A DNA stretch of 56,201 nucleotides, from the NCBI GenBank assembly GCA_001839685.1, contig MLAK01000682.1:89337-145537 (forward strand), given 5' to 3'. A program made the position numbers and the translations under genes. Below, piece after piece: positions 19,913 through 29,922 of the stretch (the first letter of the stretch is position 1; every line of letters begins with the position of its first letter). A model generated the notes under the pieces. That model was not told the origin of the DNA. It saw only the letters and a list, made by a program, of their open reading frames with translations, and did not search any database. The DNA is from Tritrichomonas foetus. Lineage: Eukaryota; Parabasalia; Tritrichomonadida; Tritrichomonadidae.

Positions 19913-20744
19913 TTTTATCATCATCATTATTATCTTCTTCTTCGGTATTATTTTTGATATCAAATATAAAATTGTTGTTCTTTTTGATTTTCTGATTTTC
20001 TAATAAAGAAAATGAAACAAAATGCAAATCATAAAACTGTGAATCATCTGGAAAGAGCTGCCAAAGCATTACCCTGAACCAGTCAAACCAGATTATTTCA
20101 ATTTCAGGCGTCATTCTAAACTCGATTTTTGGAACATTTGGCATCTCGTTATATCTTGCCAAAACTGGTGAAACTGCATTGTGTACATTAATTATTTCAC
20201 AGCTATATTTTCTTGGTCGAATTTGTGAATTTAAACTATCATCTACAATGTTGGCAACAATTCCACTTCTGTTGTAGTGAATTCTTCCTGGTGAATTTAA
20301 ATTATCATTGCTATTTATATTAAATAAGTCACTTCTGCTTAAACGAAGGATACTATTATTCAAATTGTTATTTGCATTCGCATCAGTAAGATTATTATGA
20401 CTGTTGATGATATTGGCGTTTTTACTCATGATTGCGTGGAAGTCATTAATTGGTTGTTCGGCGGCTTCAATGATTGGCAGAAGTAAAGCTGCATAATCTT
20501 TCCATGGGTCAATTTGACATTTAGAAATAGAAACAATCATGTCTTTGTTTACAACAAGCTGTTCAAAAAGTGGCCAACTTACAGCTGTTTGATAACGAAT
20601 AAAACTAAAAATTGCTGCAAGTAAGCGTTCAATTGTTGGTATATAAATAGCTAGCTCTTTTTGTTCAATATCATTGTTACTGTTTACATATTCAAAAAAC
20701 TTCCTCAATAAAGAAAAAAGTTGTTTTGATGATTGCTTTGACAA
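19908..20744 (-). CDS. HID1-like protein, C-terminal part (frameshifted)
   Basis: A frame of 278 codons that opens with TTG rather than ATG, directly after the stop of the N-terminal part at 20747. It lies in the -1 frame relative to that part. Its first residues (LSKQSSKQLFSLLRKFFEYV) continue the HID1 family pattern at the point where the upstream frame ends, so the two halves look like one gene of about 695 codons interrupted by a single-base change. The middle carries Asn-rich runs; the end is acidic (EEEDNNDDDK). No intron fits, since the halves abut. HID1 acts at the Golgi/trans-Golgi in secretory traffic. Whether this is a pseudogene or an assembly error is open. Confidence 0.65.
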
Positions 20745-20746
20745 AT

Positions 20747-21994
20747 TTACAGTTGTTGAATATTCGAAATTATTCCAGAAATTAAAGGTAAAATTGGTCC
20801 AATTGAGCCAAAGTTCTCTAAAACTGAATAATAAATAATATCAATAAGCATATCAGCCACTGTTCCTTCCTGCGGCTTTTTAAATGATACAAAATTAAAA
20901 GATGAAGAAAAATTAAATGACAAGACGAAATTGAATGAAGGTGAAAAGTCAAGGGGCTCGTTTAATCTCATTAATGAAGGAATTGTTGTGGTTAAACGAC
21001 AAAGTGTAAGCAGCATAATTGAATGTAAGAAAGTTATCGGTGATTTAATTTCGGTTTTGTATTGATAAATTAATAAAATCCCAATTATGTAATTATTCGT
21101 GAAATTATGATTATCCAAAAAATCAATATATTTTTTGTGATTTGTTAAAACTACATATAATAAAGCAACAAGTTGTTCTGCGCAATTTAAAGTGGGTTTT
21201 GATATTAATAAAATTACCGATAATGCTTTATGAATTAATGTTGGATCGAGTGAAATCAAAACATCTTTCCAACTTTTGCATGAATATAAACAAGGTAATG
21301 CTAAACTTAATTGAGTTCTAATAAAGAAAATCAATTTCTGATTTATGTTTTTTTGTGTAAAAATCAAAAAAATTAATTTGAAAAGAGTTGGAAGATAAAC
21401 TTTTGCAGGAAAAGAATCAAAAGCAAGCAAATAAGGTGTAGGATCAAGCATACAATATGTTTTTTGATGAAATGAAGGAGAATGAAGAATAAAAAGTAAA
21501 ACTCGAGTGTACTCAATTAAATCATTGACTGAATACAAATCTTGAATAATCTCGTTGGCAGGTCTGCCAAAATTTAAAAGCTTTGAAAAAGTTTGTATAA
21601 TTGAAAAAATTGGTGATGGATTTTTGGCATTCAATATATTGGGCGGAGATTGAAACCATGCTGAATTTTTTGGTTCATCGCCTGAAATTGAAAGTAATAA
21701 ACACAAAAATTGACAAGAAGGAGGAAAATAAAAAATCGTTTTGGGATTCGATGTCGAATAATTATAACTGTCTTCGAAAACGTCTGCAATACAACTAACA
21801 AATTTAGAGAAGTTGTTTGGTCGATCTTTTTTAATTCTTAAAAGGGAAGCTTCGATTTTTTCTTCGTCTTCAATTTTGATGAAATCGCGAATTGTAAATT
21901 GCTGCCATACTTGGTGAATTTGGCCACAATCTTCGTGTTCGAGGACATCCAAAATTTCAGGGAGCTTGCCTGTGGCCGATAAAGCGTGCCCCAT
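20747..21994 (-). CDS. HID1: HID1-like protein, N-terminal part (frameshifted)
   Basis: 415 codons from ATG 21994. MGHALS fits an N-myristoylation site (Gly2, Ser6), which HID1 and dymeclin proteins share. The protein is helical and hydrophobic without clear membrane segments. RLNEPLDFSPSF, then GTVADMLIDIIYYSVLENFG and PILPLISGIISNIQQL, resemble the conserved HID1 segment around RLNKP and TADLLI. HID1-family proteins are peripheral Golgi proteins needed for dense-core or secretory vesicle sorting. The frame stops at TAA 20747-20749 and the homology resumes at once in another frame. A repeated NFV/SFNF stretch near residue 350 is low complexity. The family call is by pattern, moderately sure. 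Confidence 0.7.
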   Translation of the reverse strand: MGHALSATGKLPEILDVLEHEDCGQIHQVWQQFTIRDFIKIEDEEKIEASLLRIKKDRPNNFSKFVSCIADVFEDSYNYSTSNPKTIFYFPPSCQFLCLLLSISGDEPKNSAWFQSPPNILNAKNPSPIFSIIQTFSKLLNFGRPANEIIQDLYSVNDLIEYTRVLLFILHSPSFHQKTYCMLDPTPYLLAFDSFPAKVYLPTLFKLIFLIFTQKNINQKLIFFIRTQLSLALPCLYSCKSWKDVLISLDPTLIHKALSVILLISKPTLNCAEQLVALLYVVLTNHKKYIDFLDNHNFTNNYIIGILLIYQYKTEIKSPITFLHSIMLLTLCRLTTTIPSLMRLNEPLDFSPSFNFVLSFNFSSSFNFVSFKKPQEGTVADMLIDIIYYSVLENFGSIGPILPLISGIISNIQQL

Positions 21995-22721
21995 TTAGAT
22001 TTTATTAAAAATTTTTATTTTCAATTTATTTTCCTTCTTCTCAATTTTTGAATGAATTTTGCTCATTCACAAATTAGATTTCAGAAGAATAATATATAAA
22101 TCTCACAATTTTCTATAAATCTATGAAAAATTAAATGAAAGTCACAGAAATCTTCAACCCCTCACATGTGTGAAGGAATCAACCTGGGTTTTCATAATAA
22201 TGAGATAAATCATGTGATTCATTATGCTTTGAACGTTCTTTCATACTCAATGTTTTTTTTATGTTTCGGAGATTATCTTTGATCGCTTATTGGGGAAATA
22301 ATGAAGCATTGATAGTTTATAAATTCCAATTCTTTCAAAACAACGAGATTCATCATCCAAAATCTGAAAATAGACCCTAATTTACAATAATTCAGTATTA
22401 TTACTTCAATAATTATTTAAACTTGAAAATATACAAATATTATGATAATATGGTTATATTTTCCTATTAAAAACAAAGAAAAACATATTTTCAATAAATA
22501 ATACTATTTTAGAAGAATTAGATTGTCAAATCGTTTTTAAAATGAGTCATGATTTATTTTTAAAAAAACACATTATGAAAAGAACAGAAAGGACTATTCA
22601 CAAACCATACCATGCTTGCCTTATCTGGAAACGATTTTCCATTTTGATCAATAGAGATTCACGAAGGATTATATCTATATCATGAATGACTTATTATTTC
22701 AAATATATGTATCTAATTATG

Positions 22722-22723
<2 letters not shown>

Positions 22724-22750
<27 letters not shown>
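22724..22750. repeat. (TA)n microsatellite, about 13 units
   Basis: Uninterrupted alternating TA from 22724 to 22750. Confidence 0.9.
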
Positions 22751-22752
<2 letters not shown>

Positions 22753-22895
22753 TATATGCTATTTAGAATTGTTGTTGATCATGATTTTGAGTACAAATTT
22801 GGATCTTAATTACGTCAATAAATGAGATTGATATCGATAGTTTTATCAAGATATAACATTTTTCATACTGATTGAACTACTTTTGTAATATCGCG

Positions 22896-23128
22896 AACCC
22901 AATGACTGACAAATTTCGTATCCAATATCATTCAACGTTACATTAGTGTGGATATTTATTATTTCTGCATTATAAATGTGGCAAAAACAGATGAAATAGA
23001 TATTGATATAAGCAAAATGCTGCATATATTGATAAAGTCTTCAGAGATTCAATTACCCATTAGATTTCAACTGTTATATCCATCTACAACAGAAATGTGG
23101 GATATTGTTATTCAATTTCCTGAATAGA
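22896..23128 (+). pseudogene. Decayed coding fragment, family unknown
   Basis: About 75 codons are open between two stops and translate to ordinary protein-like sequence (VAKTDEIDIDISKMLHILIK and then FQLLYPSTTEMWDIVIQFPE). After the TAG near 23126 the same frame continues with plausible residues and further stops. There is no start codon at the front. This looks like an old gene remnant. The family was not identified. Confidence 0.4.
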
Positions 23129-23888
23129 AAGCATATACAACACTTACTAGATGTATCACTGCAATTGGATCAAACGAAGCAAACGACGAATGAATATTAT
23201 AAGCTCAAAGACATATTATTAATTGTTCAGAATCTAAAATACCTACAATGAAATTATCAATCAAAAATTTTTGATTAAATGTCCGAATGATAACTACTAA
23301 AAGATATTATCGTTAAAAAATCGAACAAAAATTCTTTGAAGAAACAGTGTGATTAAAATAATAATGATGCGAATATCTGATAATTAACTAGTGATATTTT
23401 AAACTTCTTTTCATGTCGATTTATTTTTACAAATAATGACTGCTGCAGAAGAAGAATGTTGAGAAATAAAAAGGTGATTATAATGATTTCAATATATTGA
23501 GAAGAATTCATTAATAGTTGAAGAACAATTATTTGATGATGAAGAATATCGATATTTATCTATTTCAGAAGGTGGAAAAATACTTTTTTAGAATTAACAA
23601 GCCACACAAAATTTCAAGAAAGGCTTCATATGAAACATTCATTACAAAATTCCCTATGTCTCTCAACATTATTTTTGATTTGGATATCAACAATATCTGA
23701 AATACTTCATTTTTTTATGTTAACAAACAAGATTTTCTCTCTTTTTGAAATATTTTCTTTCCGGAAACCTTCAACAAAAAGAAAAAAGATGAAGGAAAAC
23801 ATAAAACAAAATAATAATAATAATAATATTTATTTATCTAACAAATTATAATAACAGCAACAACTCATGTGTGCCTTACATCTAGTAG

Positions 23889-24389
23889 CTATAAAAAGTC
23901 ATAAATCACAAATAAAATTAGAATCACCAATATTCGAATGCAACTTCTGATGACACTTTTTTGTTGAGTTTTTAGACTTTGAATTTCTTCTCTTTTTTCT
24001 TTTTCGCTCAAAATTTTTTCAACAGGAATATTCACAAATTCAGTTGATTCTTTATCAGCTTCATTTTTCTGAGTCGTGAATGATGGTGGTTGTATATATT
24101 TACCGCTTTCTAGCTCTTCCTTATTATTTTGAATGAAAACAAGAAATTGATTATATAAATTAAATAATTCAACTTTTTGAACATCATTCTGTAATTTGCA
24201 AAGTAAATGAACGAAATAAGTATTTGTATTTTGGGCATTTAAATGGTCAGGTCGATTTGGCGAATTTCGAGATAAATCTATATCGAGAATTTCACTTAAT
24301 TCTTTTGCACAGATTTTCTGTCTTAGGTTTTGGTGATGTTGAATTGCCTGTGAAAATTTATTCGAATGGTTGAATCCGCGTGAATTCAT
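23889..24389 (-). CDS. Small protein with a C-terminal membrane anchor
   Basis: 166 residues from the ATG at 24389, chosen because the frame is open further upstream only through a TTG at 24440 and because TCA overlaps the ATG. The body is hydrophilic and helical (FSQAIQHHQNLRQKICAKEL). The last 20 residues form one hydrophobic helix (CIRILVILILFVIYDFL) after a basic stretch, the layout of a tail-anchored protein inserted in ER or another endomembrane by the GET route. It could be a SNARE-like or ER-shaping protein, but no SNARE motif is clear. Function unknown. Confidence 0.62.
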   Translation of the reverse strand: MNSRGFNHSNKFSQAIQHHQNLRQKICAKELSEILDIDLSRNSPNRPDHLNAQNTNTYFVHLLCKLQNDVQKVELFNLYNQFLVFIQNNKEELESGKYIQPPSFTTQKNEADKESTEFVNIPVEKILSEKEKREEIQSLKTQQKSVIRSCIRILVILILFVIYDFL

Positions 24390-25124
24390 GAATTGAGTTA
24401 TTCGCGAGTTGATTTGCCTTAACCAATTAAAATTCTTCAAATTGATTGGCCTTAACCGATTTCATTTTCATGAATGTTTTTTTCTGTATTTATATGGTCG
24501 TGCATTCTGTTGATGAAACCGTTTATTGACAATGAAAAAAATGATGTAAGGAAAAAAAAAAACGGTGATTTTTGATGAATTGTTGCCATCTTGTAAAAAA
24601 AGCTGTATAAAATAATATAAAGCATCTCAGATAATTATAAATGAAAAGTAAATCAAATAAGAATTATTTCTAAATAGGAAAAAATGATAGCGTTGAGATA
24701 TTCGATGTAGAAAATTTATGTCACCTTTTCTGTTTGGCGGTAGTATTCATCTCAAATTCACTGAAAAAAAATTAATTTTTCAATAATTGCTAAAATACAA
24801 TTTAGTTCGTTAATGAAGAAATTTTCAATGTCACTTTACCCTCCCCGTTGATTTATCGTCAGAAATAAACCAGTTCATTATTAAATTATTAATGTTTAAA
24901 ATGAAACTATAATTTATATGTCTAATTATATAAAGTCTATATAAATATATTTGAATTATCGCCAAATAATGACATTTCTATTTACAAGGTGAAGTATGGA
25001 AAAAAAAACTTTCTAACACAATTTTGGCTCTCTCATTGAATTTTTCAAAAGAAAATAAAAAAAAAAGTTTTTGAATCAATTGAATTTAAATCAGATTTTG
25101 TATTTGAAAAAATTAAAAATTCAA
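24390..25124. other. Divergent intergenic region
   Basis: 735 bases between the divergent tail-anchored gene and kinase gene. A 14-codon frame starting ATGAAAATG lies on the minus strand just before the former (about 24425-24470). Otherwise it is AT-rich and featureless. Confidence 0.4.
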
Positions 25125-26627
25125 ATGTCTTGTCCTTTCACCATAAACAACTACACTTTCGTCAAGAAAATAGGGTCGGGTTCATTTGCCAAAGTCTGGC
25201 TAGCAGAACAGCGCATAAAAGAAGAAAGAAAAAGTCAAATTAATCAGAATATTCAACAAAAACCAAATCACGCTCCTTTAAGCTTTTCTTCGTTATATTC
25301 ACGATCTTCACAAATGCCAAATAGACACTCGATCAATTCGCAAGCGAATCCAACAAATGATGTTTGTAATGAAGTTGCCATTAAAGTCATATCAAAAAGT
25401 TCGATAAGAGATGTCCAAACAAAGCTTAGACTGAATAATGAAATCAGATTGCATAAAAAACTTGATCATGAATTTATTGTTCCAATATATCAAGTACTTG
25501 AAAATGGCTCAAGTTACTTCATTGTTATGGAGTATCTTCCAAAAGGCAGCCTACTTGATAAAGTGAATAAATCAGGTAGATTGACTGAAAGTGAAGCCAA
25601 ACATTACTTTTCTCAAATTTTAGATGCATTCAAATATCTCCACAAAGAGAAAATGGTTGCTCATCGTGATATAAAAGCTGAAAATATTATGATTGATAGA
25701 GATAATAATGTGAGAATTGTTGATTTTGGATTTGCTTCTGAATTCATCGAATCAAATAATCATATGATGTATGCAGGAATTGGCTCACCAAGATACGTTG
25801 CTCCTGAAATCTTCAACAAAAATGGATATACGGAAAAGGTTGATATGTGGGCACTCGGTGTTCTTTTATATGTTCTGGTTTGTGGGAAGTATCCATTTGT
25901 AGGAAATACGATCAATGAGCAAAAAATAGAAGCCCAAGAAAAAGATCCACTTTTTCCTTCATTTTTATCAAAAAATATTATTTCTCTTTTGTGTGGTTTA
26001 TTAGAAAAGAACCCAGATGAAAGATTCTCTGTTGATCAAGCACTTAGCCATCCTTGGATAGCCGGAAGTTTCAGTTACTCTCAGAGTTGTCATGGAAATC
26101 TCAAGAAGAATGCTCATAATGATCAATATAGTAACAAAAATATTAATCCTATCAATAATAACAAATACTATAATAATACTAATAATAACAATTACTATCA
26201 TAATAATAATGAATATAATAATTACCATGCTTATAATAATAACAATATTAATACCTATACTAGTAACAATTATAATAACAAATACAATCATTTTAATAAT
26301 AATATCAATAAAAATCAGAAACGCATTCAATTAAATGAACAAGAATTCTCAAGAACATCTGACTCTTTTCGTGAGCAATTGTTAAGTAATGAAAAATATA
26401 AAGATATCATGAACAATAAAATCTCTGAGGATGACGAATATGAAAAAAAATTAGAATACTTACATAATATTCAAGAAAAACTTCAAAATAAAACACAAAC
26501 AGAAACCAGAATTGGATCAATCGATAATCGGTTATCAATGAGAAGAAGCAATGTTTGTTCTTATCATAAGCGTTGTGAAAGTCATAATGTTAATTATCAA
26601 TCACCATTAGCCGAAAACTTGACTTAA
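25125..26627 (+). CDS. CAMK/AMPK-type Ser/Thr protein kinase
   Basis: 500 residues from ATG 25125; the frame is open upstream only through TTG codons, and TTCAA precedes the ATG. The kinase domain spans about 10-285, with GSGSFAKV (17-24), VAIK (Lys87), HRDIKAEN (180-187), DFG (200-202) and APE (226-228), followed by KVDMWALGVLLYVL. All catalytic residues are present, so it should be active. Between the glycine loop strand and the VAIK lysine is an insert of roughly 50 residues rich in Gln, Asn and Ser (30-80). After the domain come runs of Asn and Tyr (about 345-410) and a charged helical tail. The subdomain patterns are CAMK-like; no specific subfamily is claimed. Confidence 0.92.
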   Translation: MSCPFTINNYTFVKKIGSGSFAKVWLAEQRIKEERKSQINQNIQQKPNHAPLSFSSLYSRSSQMPNRHSINSQANPTNDVCNEVAIKVISKSSIRDVQTKLRLNNEIRLHKKLDHEFIVPIYQVLENGSSYFIVMEYLPKGSLLDKVNKSGRLTESEAKHYFSQILDAFKYLHKEKMVAHRDIKAENIMIDRDNNVRIVDFGFASEFIESNNHMMYAGIGSPRYVAPEIFNKNGYTEKVDMWALGVLLYVLVCGKYPFVGNTINEQKIEAQEKDPLFPSFLSKNIISLLCGLLEKNPDERFSVDQALSHPWIAGSFSYSQSCHGNLKKNAHNDQYSNKNINPINNNKYYNNTNNNNYYHNNNEYNNYHAYNNNNINTYTSNNYNNKYNHFNNNINKNQKRIQLNEQEFSRTSDSFREQLLSNEKYKDIMNNKISEDDEYEKKLEYLHNIQEKLQNKTQTETRIGSIDNRLSMRRSNVCSYHKRCESHNVNYQSPLAENLT

Positions 26628-26993
26628 TCTACTGTTTTATTTTTATATTTTCTCAATATCTCAATAGTAAATGGTTTTCGACCCTTTTGGTAGATATTGA
26701 ATGTTTTTAATAAAATATTAAATTTTAATAATAATATTAGCATTTTTAATATATTTTAAAATAATTATTTGGTTCCATATTTACTTATAAAAACATCAAT
26801 TTATCTAAAGGTACCCAACTGACTTCAAACTTCACATATTTAATAATACTCCAATGTGATATGTAGTATAATAAAACATGGTAATTTTTCATTTTTTTGA
26901 GTAATTTTGATCTGAGAAATGTAAATTTTGCCACATTCAAATAAAAGTTTTTCTCGGCTAGAAAAGGCGCATAAAATGTAAATTTATTTAACT
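26628..26993. other. Convergent intergenic region
   Basis: 366 bases between the 3' ends of the kinase gene and the 219-aa gene. AT-rich; no gene or clear repeat. Confidence 0.45.
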
Positions 26994-27653
26994 TTATTTT
27001 GTTTGTTTGTAAATTTTTTTGTAATCATCTATATAATTACGATAATCTTCTAAAGACACATCTGGATTCGCCGATGTATTTGAATAATAAAGTTGGCTAA
27101 TATAGAGTATTTTTAAAACCCATCTGCTGATCATTTGTTTTTCATTTTCGTGAGTTCTTTGATTTAGTAAATTTTGTAAGATTTTTCTATCCAGAAACTT
27201 CGACATTATTTCGACATTATCCCGCATAATAATTTCAAAAAATTTTAGGATCTCAACAATTATAGGTCCTTTTGAAGCTGACCTTGTGATATAATTGATG
27301 ATCCGATTTAAAAAGGCTTGATTTTGTTGGAAAATTACTTCATTTTGAAGTCTGCTTCCTCCCATCCAACAAATTAAAGTGAGGTCTCTCAAAAAATCAA
27401 CAGTTTTTCGAACATGTTCGTTACTTTCATCATTTTGTGTTTCTTCATTTAATTTAATATATTTTTGGCCAAAGTGAAATGTTTTTGAACGTTTTTCATT
27501 TGGTTGATCAATATCAGAATAATAAGATTTAGTATTAGAATTTTCATTTGCGTTTGACGCACTTTTTTCTATTTCATTTAATTCATTTGCAATCTTTTCA
27601 ATGATGCTTTTGGCATCAGCAATATAAAAGTCTTTATTATCAATGTTTTCCAT
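26994..27653 (-). CDS. Uncharacterised ARM-like helical protein (219 aa)
   Basis: 219 residues from ATG 27653. After a charged, Asn/Ser-rich N-terminus (1-75) the protein is a run of amphipathic helices (VRKTVDFLRDLTLICWMGG, then NQAFLNRIINYITRSASKG and IVEILKFFEIIMRDNVEIM), as in armadillo or HEAT solenoids. It lies just downstream of a larger gene of similar style on the same strand. Function unknown; protein-protein interaction is the usual role of such folds. Confidence 0.68.
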   Translation of the reverse strand: MENIDNKDFYIADAKSIIEKIANELNEIEKSASNANENSNTKSYYSDIDQPNEKRSKTFHFGQKYIKLNEETQNDESNEHVRKTVDFLRDLTLICWMGGSRLQNEVIFQQNQAFLNRIINYITRSASKGPIIVEILKFFEIIMRDNVEIMSKFLDRKILQNLLNQRTHENEKQMISRWVLKILYISQLYYSNTSANPDVSLEDYRNYIDDYKKIYKQTK

Positions 27654-27939
27654 AATAAATAAAATTAACCTTAATAGGTAAAATTCGCCGGTTTTATATA
27701 TTTCTCATGAATAACTATCAATGTATCTATTCTATCTAACAGACTATTTTTGCGTAAATCATAGGAAAAAGTAGTAGCTTTGTTGTGATTGGAAAATGTT
27801 CAAAAACATGTTAATGAGAAAAGAATATTATAATGATGAGAAAGACAGTCAGAAAAAAGGTTATGAAAATAGAGCAGTAGAAAAAAAACATGAAATTATA
27901 TCTAAGAAAATTTTATTAAATACAAATTTGATAAATTGT

Positions 27940-29436
27940 CTATTCTGGTGGAGTTTGATTGTATGCACTTTGTGCCTCAGAAATGGATCGCATTACTCTA
28001 CCAACTAATTCGTCTAATTCTTCATCCATTGTTTTATCAGAAAACTCCTCTAATAAATTATTTACTTCATCAGAAGCCAATATTTCTAAAACACCGAAAA
28101 ACTTTTCTTTAATAGCCCTTTGAAGAATACTATCAAGAACTAAAAGTACCGACTTTGAAATTCCTTTTGTATCTGGTTCAAGGAAATCCAGAATAACTTC
28201 AATGAAATCCCTTGAATAAAAAATTTTTATTTCTTCAAATTGTCCGCCAAAGGAAAGTAAAGAATGAATAAATCTAAGATACCATTTTTTAATCACGAAT
28301 GATGATTCAAAATATGCATTGTAGTTAAAAATGTTCTTTTTCCCAGTTTTTAATGTTGATTCTAATTTCAAATCATCAATAACACCGATCTTTCCATTTT
28401 CTAGAAGAATCCCGAGAAGTTTTAATGCTTTTGCTACAGTTTTGTCAGAAGAACTACAGTTTCTAATTATTTTATATAAATCATCAGCTTGTAGGAACAA
28501 TTTATTAATAAATGATTCATCATTTTCAATTGTAGCAGCAATTAACTTAAGTGCCCAGAAAACTAAATCTCTTTGGTTTGTCATACAATAAAATTGTAAT
28601 TCATCTGATGGAAACAAAAATTTGTAAATTTTATCAGGTAAAAATTTGGTGTCCAATAAAATATGAAGAGGGAATTTTGGAAAATTTTGAATACGAGTTG
28701 TTAAGTAATCGAAAAACGGAATAGGATTAAATAAAATCTCATTCATTAAAATATGTTCTACTGTAAAATGAAGTAAATAAAAGGAAAGTGGTAAAGAAAT
28801 ATTGTCAAAACAATCAACAGAAAAAGAATTAAATACTAAATACATAACATTCGGATATAAATCTGGATAGATATTCAATATTTCATCTAATCGATCAAGA
28901 TTTAATGAAAATCTCCAATCTTTGTTATATTTAAACAAGTCAAATGTGGCATATCCTATTAAATTTATGACTTTATCTAATAGAGGTCTGTCTGAATTCA
29001 GGAATTCATGAAAAAGTGGTAAACAGTTTGAATCTAGAAACATGTTGATAACTTCTTCTCTATTAAACAAAAACAATTCACAAGAAAGGGAAATGATTTC
29101 AAAGATGATGTCAGAATAATTATTGGAAATTTGTTCAATTAAAAACCCAACAAAATTTTTATCCAAAATAATTTGGAAAATATCATCATTCCTTTTACTG
29201 TTTAGAAAAAGGTGGATTTCTTGATAGCAGTCCTTAAATTGTGTTAAATCATTTGATTTCACCATTGAATAAAGCTGATCTAATAAAAAATTAAATCTAC
29301 AAAGGTTTTCATCTCTTTGATGCTTAATTTGAATTTGGTCAAATTTATCTTCAAATTTTTTCACATGTGATTCTTTTTCGATGTTTTTGTAATTCATCAA
29401 ATGTGATCTCTTGAGATGGCAGAATAACTTTTTCAT
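27940..29436 (-). CDS. Uncharacterised ARM/HEAT-like helical protein (498 aa)
   Basis: 498 residues from ATG 29436. Almost all of it is alternating hydrophobic and charged helices (IIFEIISLSCELFLFNREEV, then LLDKVINLIGYATFDLF, and later KALKLLGILLENGKIGVI), typical of an armadillo-type solenoid. There is no membrane segment or catalytic motif. Trichomonad genomes hold many such proteins. It is oriented with the neighbouring 219-aa gene, and the two may be related by duplication, but I see no clear sequence match. Function unknown. Confidence 0.75.
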   Translation of the reverse strand: MKKLFCHLKRSHLMNYKNIEKESHVKKFEDKFDQIQIKHQRDENLCRFNFLLDQLYSMVKSNDLTQFKDCYQEIHLFLNSKRNDDIFQIILDKNFVGFLIEQISNNYSDIIFEIISLSCELFLFNREEVINMFLDSNCLPLFHEFLNSDRPLLDKVINLIGYATFDLFKYNKDWRFSLNLDRLDEILNIYPDLYPNVMYLVFNSFSVDCFDNISLPLSFYLLHFTVEHILMNEILFNPIPFFDYLTTRIQNFPKFPLHILLDTKFLPDKIYKFLFPSDELQFYCMTNQRDLVFWALKLIAATIENDESFINKLFLQADDLYKIIRNCSSSDKTVAKALKLLGILLENGKIGVIDDLKLESTLKTGKKNIFNYNAYFESSFVIKKWYLRFIHSLLSFGGQFEEIKIFYSRDFIEVILDFLEPDTKGISKSVLLVLDSILQRAIKEKFFGVLEILASDEVNNLLEEFSDKTMDEELDELVGRVMRSISEAQSAYNQTPPE

Positions 29437-29922
29437 AAAAACATCTCAATGGAGAAAAAATATTGAATAAAATCAGTAAGCACATTTAAGAGTTCAAAAA
29501 AAATATATTTTAAGAATATAATTGGTCATGTCTTTTCATACTAAGCAATTCAATTTGAACAGTTATTTTCAAAAAAACTTTTTTTCTTGTTGATTCATTT
29601 ATACATGGTCCAACTTAATAGAGCATCCGATATTTTTTTTCCACATTCAAAAGCATTGAATTGATTTTTTATCACAAATCTAGAAAATATTGCTTTGAAA
29701 TGATTTGATTGGTAAATTCCCCAGAACTTTTGTAATTTATATCTCGATTTAATGCATTTAAATAAACCATTAATGATAATTATATAAAAGTGAAGAGAAA
29801 CAAAAAGTATCAATCATTGAATTGCTTTGAAAATTGAAAAATTACATTTAAATTTTTAAATTTATTCAATTTGATTCACCTGCTTCTTCAAATAAATTTG
29901 AATTTCAGCAGGTTGAAATTCT
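29437..29922. other. Divergent intergenic region
   Basis: 486 bases between the ARM-like gene (minus) and the PX gene (plus), holding both promoters. A 72-codon minus frame at 29595-29813 is AT-rich and unsupported. Confidence 0.4.

Larger units (their letters stand above)
21995..23888. other. 1.9-kb region with an AT repeat and decayed coding sequence
   Basis: AT-rich spacer upstream of the HID1-like gene and downstream of the tail-anchored gene. It includes an (AT)n run at 22724-22750 and plus-strand fragments that read like protein but are broken by stops (see the entry at 22896-23128). More short open pieces lie up to about 23710. I cannot name a family for the fragments. Confidence 0.45.

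Noticed and set aside
20700..20800. Short intron joining the two HID1-like frames
   Set aside because: The upstream frame matches the family up to its stop and the downstream frame resumes within 3 bases, so there is no space for an intron, and no trichomonad-type GTATGT donor with ACTAACACACAG acceptor was seen at the junction.
26001..26330. 109-codon Ile/Val-rich minus-strand frame resembling membrane segments
   Set aside because: It is the antisense of the Asn/Tyr codon run (AAT/TAT) in the kinase tail.
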